In this document: piece by piece, positions 23,151-35,700 of the stretch
Numbering within the stretch: position 1 is the stretch's first letter
How the letters are laid out: every line of letters begins with the position of its first letter
NCBI GenBank assembly: GCA_028554795.2
Contig: CM068838.1
Coordinates: forward strand, 131,511,428 to 131,575,427
DNA: 64,000 nucleotides
DNA from: Sinohyriopsis cumingii
Taxonomy: Eukaryota > Mollusca > Bivalvia > Unionida > Unionidae
Direction: 5' to 3'
Notes under the pieces: generated by a model
Told to the model about the DNA's origin: nothing
The model's database searches: none
What the model saw: the letters and a program-made list of their open reading frames with translations, nothing else
Position numbers and translations under genes: made by a program

Positions 23151-24641
23151 TTTTTGAAGAAAAAAAAACTTCTCTCAAACGATCAAAACCATTTGTCTTT
23201 TCTAAGACTGGTGTTTATGTTGGGAATAACTAATCTTCAGTAAATTATGCATTATATAAGAAAAAATCAAACACAGTTTCAAAACCAGAATGAGGTTAAA
23301 CTAATCATTTCGAAATCACTAAGTTCTTTTAAAAAAAAGTTTCTACAGCTTCCACGGTCAAAAGGCCACACTAATAGGTTTAGTTCTATTAAAAGTATAT
23401 CACACTATCCTGAATCTATGTAAGGTGTTTAAAGATGACCTTTACAATCTGTATTCATACAAATTAACGCACATAATATAGATATGCATAGCAAATTAAT
23501 GAACAATTAAAATCGGTAAAACTACTTAAACTCATCATTGCAGATATATAATACGCTCTTGATATTGTTGGATTGTATTACGTGATTCAGTTGATAACAA
23601 TCTCCCAAAGAAAACCTTCCAGTTGCAACTAAAGCACTATTGGTATTTTCTTAACGTGACTGAACTGCATAAAGAGACCAGAAAAAAACGAGCTTTGTGG
23701 ATAAAAAATGAAGGTCCCTGTGGTATGCAACATGAGTCATATATAAAATTCAAGTTTGCAAAGAGAAAGTTCAGGAACCAATTAAACATGACGAAATAAA
23801 AGTATGAACACGAACAATTCAGATACATAATTCAGGAACCTAATTTGATTTGTGAGCATTTTGAAACACTAGGAACTAAAGCAATAGATGATCATTTCGA
23901 CAAGATTTTGCGGAAGAAATTAAGAATACCGTGGAATATAGTGTGGATTCAAGTAATGAATAAGGAACGGACAACAAATTGTATTGTAACATAGTGCAAA
24001 ATGACATTGCAGAGACTGTGTGAGAGATGAAGAAAAGTAAAGCATGTGATCATGATGACATATATGCAGAACATGTCATCTATGCTTATCAATCGATGAG
24101 TTAAATATTTATGCCATGTATACCATCGTATCGTCTCCTTGGTAACTAATCCCAACTATTTTCAATATGTAATCGTTATGCATACAATCAAAATGTGGAA
24201 CAAAGGTAGCCTTGACAGGAATAACAATAGAGACGTCTCAATCGTTCCAGTTTTGTCAAAAGGTATTTGAATAATACTGTTGGAGAGACTTACTCAATTA
24301 AGTGAAAGGATCATTTTTTTCAAGAAAAGAATCTTACAATAAAACTAGTTCATGATCGGAGATATGCAGATTCCTATTATTTTGTCAAAAATATATGTTG
24401 GGCTTACTCTCTCCTCAGACCTTTATAATTCTGCTACAGTGAAAAGTACTGGTGATACAGGAAGCTCAGTGTTTTATTCCGATGTAGGGATTGGTATGGG
24501 AGAGAATGGCATAAATACAATGAGCAGTGCTGGAGTTAAGCATGGTTAGTTAATTAATTAATTTGTTATATAGTTCAATTATTGACAGATTTAGTTACTT
24601 CAGCTAGTGAACCAGCTGCATATGCAAAATAACTAGACCAG

Positions 24642-24754
<113 letters not shown>

Positions 24755-25212
24755 GAAATAATCAACACAAACATCAATAGTTTTTTTCATTTTAAAAGTA
24801 GTGCAATGGAATAACTCTTGGGATGGACCAGTTACTTGAAATAGTTATTGTGTGTTAAAATCTAGAGATCTCAAGTCTTGCAGGTAGAGATCTAAAGATG
24901 GTTTGTATCATGTTTAATATTATACTTGATTCGTTCAAAGTATGTTTCATTAACCCCCATAAAGTTAACTTCATTTCTTGAAATGTAGGCAAGAGTTACC
25001 TGTACAAAATATATACTTTTATAATCAATAAGCTGGTGGCAAATGGGATTTAATTTGTCCATCTATGTGTGTGGGTTAAACTGTCTTCAATGTCCTTGGA
25101 GAAATTCTTATACAGCTTCACTTTCTAACATTACACTTTCACTAAAGATGAACTTGGTATTAGTATGTGTTTAGAATCTAAATAAACATATAGATGGCTA
25201 TTTTTTATTAAA

Positions 25213-25247
25213 GAGAGAGAGAGAGAGAGAGAGAGTGAGAGAGAGAT
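25213..25247 (+). repeat. (GA)n microsatellite
   Basis: GA array with one interruption. Confidence 0.9.
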
Positions 25248-25588
25248 GTGATAACGTAAATTTTCAATCCATAATACTTTGAGATGAACCCACGATACAA
25301 CTACATTATCCACTGTGTATGAAAGTACTTTAGTTCCAGGAGATTTCATTACGATGTATTTAAAGTCTTTTATCCCATGGGCGACAGCAGTAGATACTAT
25401 TGTATTATCAAATCAGTTAATGTGAAAGCATAAACATCTACTCGAGCCGAATAAACGGACCACCGAATAAGCCAATAATAACCCAAATATAATACTTAGT
25501 ACGCAAAAAGATGGAAGCGATTCATTAGGTTTGACAAAAGAATCCACATAATTAAAAAACTAGTAATACAACCTACATGGGATCAAAG

Positions 25589-25931
25589 TGTGTGTGTGTG
25601 TATGTGTGTGTGTGTGCGCGCGCGCGTTGGGTTTTTAACGTAGCTTTAACAATTTTTTAGTCATATCGCTACGATGTCTGCAGTGTGACAGATTATGGCG
25701 AGGACTAGCACTGGGGCATCATGCCACAGCCATGTAGCATGATGTCCCGCCCAGTCACATTATCCTGACACCAAGCCGACCAGTCCTAACACTAACCTCG
25801 CAATGCTAAGCACAGAGCGAGGCAGGTGCTAGTACCATTTTTATGAGTCTTTAGTACGACTCAGCTGGGGTTCGAACCAGCGACCTCCCGCATCCGAGGC
25901 GGGCGGTCTAACTACTAGGCCACCGGAACGG
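25589..25931 (-). mobile_element. tRNA-derived SINE with (CA)n tail
   Basis: Minus-strand copy of the SINE at 3391 and 40330. Its tRNA head reads GTGGCCTAGTAGTTAGACCG and the B-box GGTTCGAACC near 25870. It ends in (GT)n/(GC)n at 25589-25627 on the plus strand, equivalent to the (CA)n tail. Confidence 0.85.
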
Positions 25932-27080
25932 TTGAATCAAAGTAAAGATAATGAGTAATCAAATAACTATTATAATAAAGTTGTTTTCTTGGTATCAAAA
26001 GGGATCATAAAAAGGCTTCCAGGAAAGTAAAATATTTATTCAAGAAGTGAGTTATGCAGAACCTACAACTATAGACAAAATAAGAAATGTTTATTTGGTG
26101 TTTTTATATACTTATGTATATTAAATCACGATTTAAATTAGTTGCGCTTAAAAAGCCTTAATTGTAGGTACGGTCATCGTGATTATGTACCTTATTTTGT
26201 GACTGTAGGCACTGTCTTTGTGGTTGTATTTCTCAGCGATGTTTCTGTAGATTCTGTTGATGTGATTGTACGCACTGTTTCTTGTGATTGTAGGTTCGTT
26301 TGATTCTTCTATAAGTTTATGCAGATTTGAGTTTGTTTAGCCTAATCTTTTCTAAAGAGAAGGTATTGTTATCTTGTCCAGGTTAAAGAGATGGTGTTTG
26401 AAAGAAAACGAAAGAAACGTGTGATAAATATGAACGAGTTCAATAAAGACAAAGCAGACCGTTTAAAAAAAGCAAACACAAAACAAAAGCTTAACATCAT
26501 ATACAAAAAATAAAGATAACAACGGCCATGACTTCATTTTGTGTTGAAAACTGAATGGTAAAAACGGACTTTTAAATAAATCCAGGTACTGCGTATGTGA
26601 CTATTTAAGGATATGAACGTTTTAACGTGGGGAAACATTTATGCAGGAGTATAAATTTCAGGTGTTGCCTGCATGATTGAGAAAAAAATCTTTGAAAGCT
26701 GTAAAGCTAGTTAAAGGAATCTTTTGAGACAAACACACAGACACACACGCAGACAAACATACAGACACACATACATATATATACATCCATATAGACTTTG
26801 ATTCACATGTGCATTCTAATTTACGTCCCTACCTTCATACAATAATACATTCGGAAATTGACCACGAAAACTATAAGTAAGACTGATACAAACAGAACGG
26901 AAACTTATTGTTGAATATTGCTGCGTTTAAACTCGAGAGATAACGATGTTATAGCTTGTGTTTATCATTTGTGTCAACTACTTATTAAGGTCAAGTGCTT
27001 TAATTTTAGACGTAGGATCATTGGTATGAAAACAACTACGAATCCCAACAACAATCTACAAATACCAATGCCTTCGTCCA

Positions 27081-27972
27081 GCTGTAATTTTAACTCTGCA
27101 TTACGTCATGCGTATTTGATTTGCATTGTTTGTTAGTTTTTTTGTTTAACTCATTATATGCTATGGATAATTATATTTTAGACTTCGCCTTGTGCAAAAT
27201 CAAGTTATTGTTGTTCTGACTAGAGACACTGATGTTGTGTTTATTTTGTACACAAATAATACATAGTTAAAATTTTAAAGGAGTGTGTGTTAAATATTAG
27301 GATCTATTCCTTAGTCCGACCAAAGGACATGTTTACGATATTCTTCATTATAATTTTAGTAACGTACCTTGTCTATTTATAACTTAGATTGTTCTAGAAA
27401 TGAACTTTTGTCCTACATCTGGGCTCTTCTTTTGTGTTTTTCTTTCCCTATATAATCTTGTCAACTTGAAAATTTATTCCTTCCCGCAATAAGATCTGAA
27501 GCAAAAATTGTTAAATATTTGATTTAGATGAAAATATTTATTCCAATTATCATTCACTGGAAATACAAAGTACTCTTAAATATTATTGTTGGACAGAAAC
27601 ATTAATCTGGAATTATTGTGAATTCCGACAATGACATTCTGGATTATAGTATTGTGATTACTTGGAAGACTCTTAGTCCATAATCACACTTCAAGCTATT
27701 GGTATATTAGTAGATGCAAGACTTCGGGCACATCAACGCCTTCAGCGCTTGATCTTACTTCGAACACCACTGGAATTTAATTAGAACTTGTTTGATTAGG
27801 ACTGGTAATAGAAAGTTTGGGACTATTTGGGATTTATTTCGCAATACTGTGAGTTCTTTTTAAGTTTTCACTTTGTATTCAAGAAAAGTATATAAATTTT
27901 TGAATTTTACAAAAGTTGTAGGTTTCCGCTCTCTTATTAGTTTGAGACCATAGGTTCGTAATAACTGTTAAG
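27081..27972 (+). mobile_element. Diverged LTR of the TGTTA...TAACA family
   Basis: Shows the order of segments of the better copies (TCATTATATGC, AAATACAAAGTACTC, GGGATTTATTTCGCAATACT, TCACTTTGTATTC) and ends near GGTTCGTAATAAC. It is the oldest-looking of the four copies by visible divergence. Confidence 0.6.
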
Positions 27973-28559
27973 ACACCAACTCCTTGTCCAGAAGACCAAT
28001 CATCAGAAAACACCTGCCTCTCATTACAAAATCCCAGATCTTAATGACATCATCCTAAATTAACGTATCATGCTTTACCACAGACATTAAACACTGAGAC
28101 ATATGCAAAAGATAACAAAAACGAAGGTAAACACAATATTCCATTGACTTCTCTGAACCCCACCGGACACAATATCAAGACACATGACTTTTGCAGGACA
28201 GTAATAGGGTAAATTATTGAAATTCTTGCCATCCACTGTCACATGCAAAACAGAAAATGTTATCTAGGTCATGCAAATTCTGATCCGTCGACTATCTTGG
28301 AGAAAGAGAAAATTAGGCAAGGACAGGAACCTGACGCGCCAATAAGCTCGTAAAGAAAACAGCAGCAAAACATTTTTCATTCCCTATGCATACTGCTGCT
28401 GGTATTATTTTAAAAAGTAAATTCACAATTCAGACTGGTACCTTGCAGGAAAAGACACGTCAGGTAATGACACTCAAACCTATCGGCATGACTCGACACA
28501 ATAAATGTGAACAGCATAGGCAATTTAAAAATAAGTCATTTACTTATTTCCATTTCATA

Positions 28560-30524
28560 CGAAATTATTAATTTTTAAAGAGCCTCAAATTTAGCCAGTA
28601 TGAATAGAGCTACATCTACCCCTGACATATTCAGGAGTAATGGATTTGCGGTTCCGCCGGCTGATTCGATTTCTGATGTTGTTAGTATCATAGGAATGTA
28701 ATTCAGCGTGCTTGTTATTTTACTGTAATATTTCCTAGATTGTCTGACACATTTTAAAAAATGTTATGGTAATATATATAGTATTTGATGAGCTCATTCC
28801 TATCATTATCTGTTAGACCTGATGATATGTAGTTGAAGTCGACAGTATTTACTAATTATATCAAAGTCTCTGATCGCGTATCTCAGCTGAGGTCCTCTCA
28901 GTCCTAAAACTCTACCAAAGTTGACACTGTTGTCATTTAAACCAGATGAATCGAAAGTTAATTTTTTTCATTCGAGCAATTATATTTATCGCTCTTGCCT
29001 TCTCCACGCTGTCTTGGTCTAACTGATCAGCATCAACTCTTTCGATCTCCATTTTAGGGCTTAGTGTAGCGCTGTAAAACTCTTTTGCGACTCTGATCAA
29101 TGAGGATCATACACATATATTACCATTACATTAAATGACAACGTGCTAGCATGCCAGGTCTATACTATGTCTTTGAGTGTATATATCTGAAACATCGACA
29201 AACCTGGGTAATGAGCCATAGATCTGGTAACATAAATCCGGAAATGCTAGTACTTGTGTGCGTTTACTTCAGAATTAAGTGCAAATTACCAAGAAGAATA
29301 AACATCACCATGTAATATACTATACAGTGTAGTCCGTGCCGAATCATCATTCGAACCCGAACCATCTAATTTCCAGGTAATAATGTATCCAAAAATATAA
29401 TTTGGTCGACCTCGTAGTTGAAATTCCATATTGGTACGGCTGCGGGACACAGTATTTTGATCAAACAAATCACATGTCTTTCCGTCTTTGACCCACTCTC
29501 CAACTCGCCAGATAGAGGGCTGTTAAACGCAAACACACAGTCTGTCTTATTTTGAGAATAATAACTTGACATAGATACAACAAAACCCCAACGATTATTT
29601 ATGGCATCAGCGAGATGTGGAATGTGACCAACACTATTTTAGCTCGTTTTGTATTACCACCAATCGCTTGCGATTTGGTAACACTATCCACGTACTGTTT
29701 ATTGACAAAATCAAATGCAGAAACAGGCACATACGTAGAAGGTATTTTGTTGGCAGCCATATCGATCGCACCTGTAACTGTGCCTCTGGTTTTTTAAGAT
29801 AATTGGCATCTGCAGAGGCAATTTTACTAGGTGATGCTCCACTTATTTCAACGCCCATGTATTATTTACTTGCAAGATCAAATGGAGCGACTGGATTATA
29901 AGTCGTTGTTATTTTATTCGAGCATATGTTTAACGTACCTGTCATCGAATCACTGGATTTTGCTAGTCGTGATGCAATATTCACTGATATCCTATCGTCG
30001 ACGTAATTTTTATTTGTTAAATCTGATGTTGCTGAAGAAATAGCCGTAGTTGTTATCTTGTTCGATCCCATGTCCAGATTTCTCACCATAGTGTCGCCCG
30101 ATTTTATTATAAAGTTGTCCTTGACAACCTTGACATTTGTGACAGAATCTTTATTGGTCAAAGCTGTGTTATCAAGCTGAGTATTAAATATTAATTTCCC
30201 GCCCCTATCAACATTTCCAGCTATCGTCACACTAGCTAGTGGCAACTTGTTAATATGAACCGTGCTAAGTTGTGCATAACTTACCGTTTGTGAGTTCTTT
30301 ATGTTGACGGCGGTGGGTGTACTCATTATCAAGTTCTTTTTACTCATATTGATATTTCTGGCCATTTTTCCACGTGTCAATGATAACTTACTACTGCTAA
30401 CTTTGCTAAGATGGGCAAAACATATTGCCTGTAAGTTATCAAACTTTAGAGGTGGATATGTTGTTTTAAGGTCTAGCACTTCCTGACCTGACATACTTAA
30501 ATTACCTGTCTCTGTATCTCCCAT
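28560..30524 (-). pseudogene. Tail-fibre-like protein of the old Polinton
   Basis: The first 220 codons (30524-29862) are open and contain an imperfect repeat: segments of the form SGDTMVRNLDMGSNKITTT...DLTNKNYVDD and SSDSMTGTLNICSNKITTT...FDLASK. This G-D-M-x-G-x-L-x-M-x-x-x-K-I repeat is typical of trimeric phage-type fibre shafts and also occurs in some Polintons. Further minus-strand pieces continue it: 29572-29366 (YYSQNKTDCVFAFNSPLSGE), about 29080-28980 (AKEFYSATLSPKMEIERVDA), about 28970-28820 (VNFGRVLGLRGPQLRYAIRD) and about 28720-28570 (ITSTLNYIPMILTTSEIESA). Many stops and frame changes break it. A short frame upstream (30735-30502) overlaps its start and may be its N-terminal extension. 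Confidence 0.7.
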
Positions 30525-30697
30525 ATTTGTATAGATAGTTTGTTAAATCTGCGACAGCCGTAGTGGTGGTAGTTTCTTTATCTGTTGAGCTGTTGATTAG
30601 CGTACCAAATTTTGTGTAATAGCTCATTCTTATTCTTACTTCGAGATAAAATTTAACTTTGACCGCCTGATAAAATTTTGTGAATACCTCATATAGA

Positions 30698-30955
30698 ATG
30701 AGCATAATTAACTTTGATACCGAGCGATTAATCAAACATCAACACAACCACGACCTACCATATTGTCAGTATCTGATAGTTGGACGAAATGGATCGGGCA
30801 AAACTAACTTACTGATGAATCTTTTACTTAACGACCTCTTCAACAACAATCGAGTTTATATCTAAACGATCAATACACAGCATGATAAATATAAGCTGCT
30901 TTACGAATACAACGAAAAACTAACAAAAGAATTTGAGTTTTAGTTACTCGTTTAC
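30698..30955 (+). pseudogene. Packaging ATPase (FtsK/HerA-type) N-terminal remnant
   Basis: The frame begins MSIINFDTERLIKHQHNHDL and has an intact Walker A loop, VGRNGSGKTNLLMNLLLND. A TAA at 30863 interrupts it; the frame then continues as TINTQHDKYKLLYEYNEKLT to a second stop near 30953. Walker B and the rest are absent, so about two thirds is deleted. This ATPase class packages DNA into capsids of Polinton-like viruses and relatives. Confidence 0.8.
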
Positions 30956-30989
30956 TAATACTTTCTTCGCTTGGCAAAGATGACATTTT

Positions 30990-31300
30990 TTTTTTCGTAG
31001 TTTTTATCATCGCCGCAGTGGTTTCTGATATTGGTGATATTTTAGAAATCACTTGTCTTATATCCCTATCGCTTACAATAGGTGCACTCGGTGGTCGGCA
31101 TTATTTTTATCAATAGTCCAACAGCTATACCTGCTACAGATTAGGTTGCTGTGGCAAAATATTTTGATGCGTCTAACACAATAGGTGCTATTTTATTCGC
31201 ATTTCCAGGTACATTTTTAATACTTTTAGAGACTATATTTCCAATGTAACCTCCTACGATTTTTCTGCAATAAATGTTTCTTTGTTTCGTTTTCTTATAC
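30990..31300 (-). pseudogene. Small hydrophobic protein remnant of the old Polinton
   Basis: The minus strand reads CRKIVGGYIGNIVSKSIKNV, PGNANKIAPIVLDASKYFAT and SVAGIAVGLLIKI, a Gly/Ile/Val-rich sequence, with stops. Function not recognised; position between ATPase and core protein. Confidence 0.35.
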
Positions 31301-31379
31301 AAAACTGTCCGATAAAATTGACTGTGATTAGTTAACTCAGTGACCTCAAGTGCAGAAATTATGTTACAATTTAGTTATT

Positions 31380-31780
31380 AAGATTGAGCTGGCGGCCGGA
31401 TTGATCAGTCAGCGTCAAAATTACTGCCAATACTCTGGACATTAGTGATAGCTGCTGCGTTGGGTGCCATATACGGTGCCACAAAAAAGGCTGTGTCTCG
31501 TGACGGTATCAAACAGTTAGTACACATGCAAACCATTTTACTTTTATCTAACAACAGTAATAAAAAATGTCTGGAAAACGTAAAACAGCAATGAAACGTA
31601 AAACAACTGAAAAAAGAGAGCCGCAAAGACGACGAACAGCTCTGCAGTTCTCCAAGGTGGAATCATATGTCCATTGCTTACAGGAATAGCGAGAGGTCTA
31701 CTTCCCAATCTGATGGGGATACGACGTGAAAGTGGACTAATGCTACCTGGTACCAGACGCTGAAAGAATCAGCGTTGAGC
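31380..31780 (+). pseudogene. Basic and hydrophobic core-protein remnants
   Basis: Two short frames. The first has a Gly/Ala-rich hydrophobic segment, TLVIAAALGAIYGATKKAVS. The second starts at ATG 31568 with a very basic stretch, MSGKRKTAMKRKTTEKREPQ, and after a frame change continues as GGIICPLLTGIARGLLPNLM. A basic run followed by a G-G-[IF]-L-P-L-L hydrophobic block is the pattern of the small pX-like proteins of Polintons and adintoviruses (compare 57001-57407). Confidence 0.5.
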
Positions 31781-31949
31781 AACTTTGAGATTCTAGATAA
31801 ACTGAAAATTGTCAGCGGGTTTCAGGAGTAGTTTCTAAAGACGAGTTATCACATCGACCTGGACAGCGAAGCTCTCTACCAACAAATCAAACTTGTGTCA
31901 TAAATATTCAGAATTTCAACGATGGATCTGGCACGCATCGGGTAGCGCT

Positions 31950-32223
31950 TTATAAAACAATCTTTTTTTCATTCGTCTGGGCTGCCACCAAGTGATGTTA
32001 TCAAAACTACGTGATATCGTCCAAGTATAAAAAAAAAATCAAATTATTCGTCTAATCAAATTCAGCCAGTTGGACCTGCAGTTTGTGGATATCATTGTGC
32101 TATGTTCATCAAGCAAATGTCGCATAATGCAAAGCACTCTGACAGTGATTTTCTGAAATTTATATTACAACTTACACCTAAACCAAGCTTGGAAAACGAC
32201 AATATTGCAAATTGTATCTAACA
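31950..32223 (+). pseudogene. Adenain-like cysteine protease remnant
   Basis: The C-terminal half is readable: FFHSSGLPPSD, then QPVGPAVCGYHCAMFIKQ. The Gln-x6-Cys spacing with C-G-x-x-C matches adenovirus-type proteases. The residue that should be the acidic catalytic one, in the 'FDSxGLPP' motif, is His here. The N-terminal half with the catalytic His is unreadable. This protease class matures capsid proteins. Confidence 0.7.
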
Positions 32224-32236
32224 AGCAACTATAAAA

Positions 32237-32356
32237 ATGACCATTTATTGCCTGAAGTGCAGAAGTAAAAGGGAAAATACAAACGAAACCATGGAAACAA
32301 CTTTCAATAATAGACTAATGGTGAAAGGTATGTGTACTCAATGTAGCCGGAAATAG
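32237..32356 (+). CDS. DUF5679-like small zinc protein of the old Polinton
   Basis: An intact 39-codon frame starting MTIYCLKCRSKRENTNETME has CxxC pairs at both ends (CLKC and CTQC) and the VKGMC segment of the DUF5679-like 'YCxKCRxKT...G.C..C' family, common in Polintons and giant-virus relatives. The frame ends just after the second CxxC. A second cysteine-rich frame (about 32452-32576, KSCECKADYDLCFEQNKIVT then YCQCCNQRAV) follows. Confidence 0.6.
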   Translation: MTIYCLKCRSKRENTNETMETTFNNRLMVKGMCTQCSRK

Positions 32357-32578
32357 AGCTTGTTTCATAAACGTGACTAACTATTACATGGATATCAGGG
32401 AAAGCCAAACATTACTGATGCTATTTTAGTCGATGATTAAATTATAACAAAAATGCAAAGCCAATTTACAAGCAAATCGTGTGAATGTAAAGCTGACTAC
32501 GATCTGTGTTTCGAGCAAAATAAAATCGTAACTTATTGTCAGTGTTGTAATCAGCGAGCTGTAATCAGATCCGGCTAA

Positions 32579-32895
32579 GATATTCCCAAGTTAATTGGCA
32601 AATTACCTAAACCAAGCAAAGGATGGACCCTGCCACGCCATCCTTATCCAGGGCCTTGAAATCTGCTCGATAAACAACTTGATGAAAATGACAATCTAAT
32701 TCCGGGAGGAGAGTCGTACAATCAGGTCGATGAAATCGCAATGCATCATGACATATGTTACCATGAAAACGAAAATGATAAATCTAGTTGCGACCGTACT
32801 ATGCTTGATGAGCTAAGTGACATGAAACAGAAAGGAAAAAGAGAGCGAATTGATCGTAAGGTAGTTCAAGGTATCATTGGAGCGAAATAAAAACT
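32579..32895 (+). pseudogene. Phospholipase-A2-like domain
   Basis: The frame includes KPSKGWTLPRHPYPGP, then after a TGA NLLDKQLDENDNLIPGGESY and NQVDEIAMHHDICYHENEND. The 'D.[IA]...HD..Y' motif is the catalytic signature of viral-type PLA2 domains (as in parvovirus capsids and many Polintons). It ends FRERIDRK-like (KRERIDRKVVQGIIGAK) before a stop, just upstream of the integrase, an arrangement known in Polintons. Two stops break it. Confidence 0.7.
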
Positions 32896-32989
32896 TGGAC
32901 TTGGAAGTTCTTTAGGACAATGAAGTGCAGAGCGGTCTCGCACATGAACTAAAGAAAAGTTTCCTCGACGACGGGTTACCGTAAATGCA

Positions 32990-33780
32990 GTTGATGACAT
33001 ATGGGCAATAGATCTATATGATATGTTAAACATTGCTAAGTACAGTAACAACAATAGGCACCTAATGAATGTAGTGGATATTCTTAGTAAATACGCGTTT
33101 AGTGTGCCTGTCACGGACAAAACAGGAAAAACCATAACTGATGCGATGCGAGGTATTATTGTCAGCATAGAGAGAAAACCAAATAAGGTATGGACAGATC
33201 ACGGAGCAGAGTTTTTAATAAGCAATTCGAGCAGTTTCTGGAACAAAACAACATCAAAAAATACATCGGGAATGAAGGGAAAATTGTCAACGTCGAGAGC
33301 TTTAATCGTACACAAAAAGAAAAGATCTACAAAGAACTGACAGCCAAAACCACTCTACAAACCACCACATTCAAAAGCACTAACAGGTATGTAGACGATC
33401 TGCCAAAGATTGTATCGGATTACACCAACACTAAACATAAAACACTTGGAATGTCGCCAAACGAAGCTGTTAACAATCCAGTACTGGTGAATGAGAATAT
33501 GTACCGAAGACACAAGCTTAGCGTGGGTGATATAGTTATAATTTCACTAGTGAAAAACCATTCGAAAAAAGATTTACTCCGAATTGATTGGAGGAATTAT
33601 TCGTTGTGGATAAAATTTTTACAATCCCTGTGACGGATAAGCTGAACGATTCAGCAGAAGAAATTATTTAAAGTTTCTACGAACAGGTGCTACAGCGGAC
33701 AGATCAGGATATTTTTGTCATCGAGCGAATGATAGCAAGAAAATGTAAGCAAAGTTTGGCTACAATGAGAGTTACGGCGA
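32990..33780 (+). pseudogene. Retroviral-type integrase of the old Polinton
   Basis: The core is readable over two overlapping frames. Catalytic residues are present: Asp in IWAIDLYDM (about 33003), Asp in WTDHGAEF (about 33195) and Glu in VNVESFNRTQKEK (about 33293). The middle reads LMNVVDILSKYAFSVPVTDK. A frame change lies between 33195 and 33220. The end (KLSVGDIVIISLVKN) is an SH3-like C-terminal part; no chromodomain is visible. The integrase inserts the element with 6-bp target duplication in this class. Confidence 0.85.
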
Positions 33781-33993
33781 CGGTTTTAATTGCTAGATAC
33801 CAACTAGTGAAATAACAAATCTTTGATTAAATCGCGAGCGATCCAAACCAGTCACTATAAATCTTTTCGTATTTCAAAAGAACAGACTTGCATTTCACTG
33901 GCCTGAGCAATGATATAAAATATTGGCTTCGTGTTGTTGTTAGTGCACACTCTCCCATCAGGTTAAAAATCTTAGCAAACAGAAAATAAAATA

Positions 33994-34338
33994 TTATAAT
34001 TTTTTACAACCATAAACTTGCAGCTGTCCACGGTTCACAAACGACTTTAACAACTCCCAGAATATCTGATGCTCAGAGACAGTAAAATTAAACTTTTTAA
34101 TCTTTTTAGCAAGGTGATATTTTACATTGTAGCGTGATTTTTCTGCAACATAAACATGCTTGTCTTGAGGTAATATACCTCGTTCATTGGAAACTGTATC
34201 CTCGACGACAGGAAATAGATGCGTTTCTAGATCAAACTCTGGATTCGGGATTCTTCGAATCCTGATGCTTTGCACTCTGATTCTTTGAATCCTGATGTGA
34301 TTCATGTTTGCATTTTGCAGTATCACAATCAATATCAT
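33994..34338 (-). CDS. Unrecognised 114-codon ORF in the old Polinton
   Basis: An open minus-strand frame starting with a repetitive Ile/Arg segment (IRIQRIRVQSIRIRRI) and continuing FDLETHLFPVVEDTVSNERG and YNVKYHLAKKIKKFNFTVSE. The C-terminal two thirds look like real coding sequence; the first part is low complexity. No family recognised. It lies convergent to the integrase. Confidence 0.4.
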   Translation of the reverse strand: MILIVILQNANMNHIRIQRIRVQSIRIRRIPNPEFDLETHLFPVVEDTVSNERGILPQDKHVYVAEKSRYNVKYHLAKKIKKFNFTVSEHQIFWELLKSFVNRGQLQVYGCKKL

Positions 34339-34429
34339 AGTAAAGATCTGACAATCTTTTCGCGAAAAACAAGTTTGTTTGGGACATCTCTTATGTATAA
34401 CAATTTTAATTAATTTACTCTAATAAAAT

Positions 34430-34910
34430 GTCAGATGAAATAAGAAGTATCTTAAATATAAACCTATTATTCGAACTTGAGAAATACCAAACAATATTTG
34501 ATAGCTACGATAGGGATACTGTTATTAAGTAAGCTCACTGTTGTCTAACAAAGAAAGATCTTAGAAATATTCTGAAAATTGATCCGTGAAAAAAAAAACT
34601 GCAATTTTGTGTTAATTATAAAATATGGACATGTTGTAAATCCTTATCAGCTGGAGGTGGCTGTAAGAAATATGTTCCGCGGTGACAACAACGTGATAGC
34701 TCGCTTTGAAGTAGAACGAGAAAAAATAATTTGAATTTGTTAAGCAACATAGAGCTTGAATATATACTTCAACATGGAAAGATAATTGACGAATATGACA
34801 AAGAAACTCTAAACAGGTATGTCATTTCTTGCTTGACAACTACAGACATCGCGCAAATATTAAACGGCATGCGATTGATAATGAAGGAAGATTCTTTCAA
34901 ATGTTCTTGA
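34430..34910 (+). pseudogene. Two-repeat protein remnant
   Basis: Two related segments appear on the plus strand: LLFELEKYQTIFDSYDRDTV (about 34463) with KKDLRNILKI, and LEYILQHGKIIDEYDKETLN (about 34754) with TTDIAQILNG. The shared pattern 'L...L....I.D.YD..T......L...D....L' suggests a duplicated helical module. Function unknown. Stops separate the parts. Confidence 0.4.
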
Positions 34911-35459
34911 GTAGGTTGATTTTGTAGTGCCATCTGCGACACGCATGAATGAGGCTGAATTGATGTTAAAGTGTTTTGCTGATGAGTCAATTGATAAAAA
35001 TAATATTTCTTCGCCTGTATTAGAATTAGTTGCTATAATAGGTCTAAGATTTTTAAAATTATTAATTATTCAAGCATTACCTCGACAAAAAATTTCTTTC
35101 TGGGTAACAGTATCAAGATTCTGAAGTCGGTCGTCAATTCGAATACCGTTGATGTGGTCAATAACTAAACTGACTAGGGTAGGCACGTTAAAAACCTCAT
35201 AAACAAATCTATGTGAGCTGTAACAAACTTTATTTGTATTAGTTAATCGAATGACAACTTGTAAATATCCAACATTACCAACACGACCAATAATATTTTT
35301 CTTTTTGACATGTCTGACAACACCTCTTCTATTTGCCTCGTATAAGTTGTATATTGGATGTTGCTGAAATTTACCTTGTAAATTAAGATTTGCTATGTTA
35401 GTATCAATACTTGACCATTACCGTGATAAACGTGCATTCTCGTTGCAATGTCATCGTTA

Positions 35460-35700
35460 AATAACGTATAAATAAATGTTTACAAGAACACTTCAGTGTA
35501 CTTCGTATCATCTTCAGCTTGCACTCGAATTTTAAAAATCGCTGGAGTTAATATTCCGATCGAATGTTTCCTTTTTATATTTACCACAACTCCGAGTTCA
35601 TTGCCGGCGAACTAGGTATATCTAGGATGAACCCAGAACATTTCCTGACACCTTGCAAGATCGTTCAAGATTATGGTTCGTTGATATAAATTCTCCATAT
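35460..35700 (-). pseudogene. Unrecognised coding remnant
   Basis: Starting from ATG near 35700 the minus strand reads MENLYQRTIILNDLARCQEM, FWVHPRYT, a stop, then NELGVVVNIKRKHSIGILTP and FKIRVQAEDDTKYTEVFL. Only one stop in about 80 codons, so it was coding recently. No family recognised; it belongs to the Polinton cluster by position. Confidence 0.45.

Noticed and set aside
27135-28560. Possible gene at 28386-28571
   Set aside because: A single 61-codon frame without domain, splice or promoter support in AT-rich DNA next to an LTR.
30301-30486. Plus-strand hydrophobic ORF
   Set aside because: Antisense shadow of the fibre-like gene.
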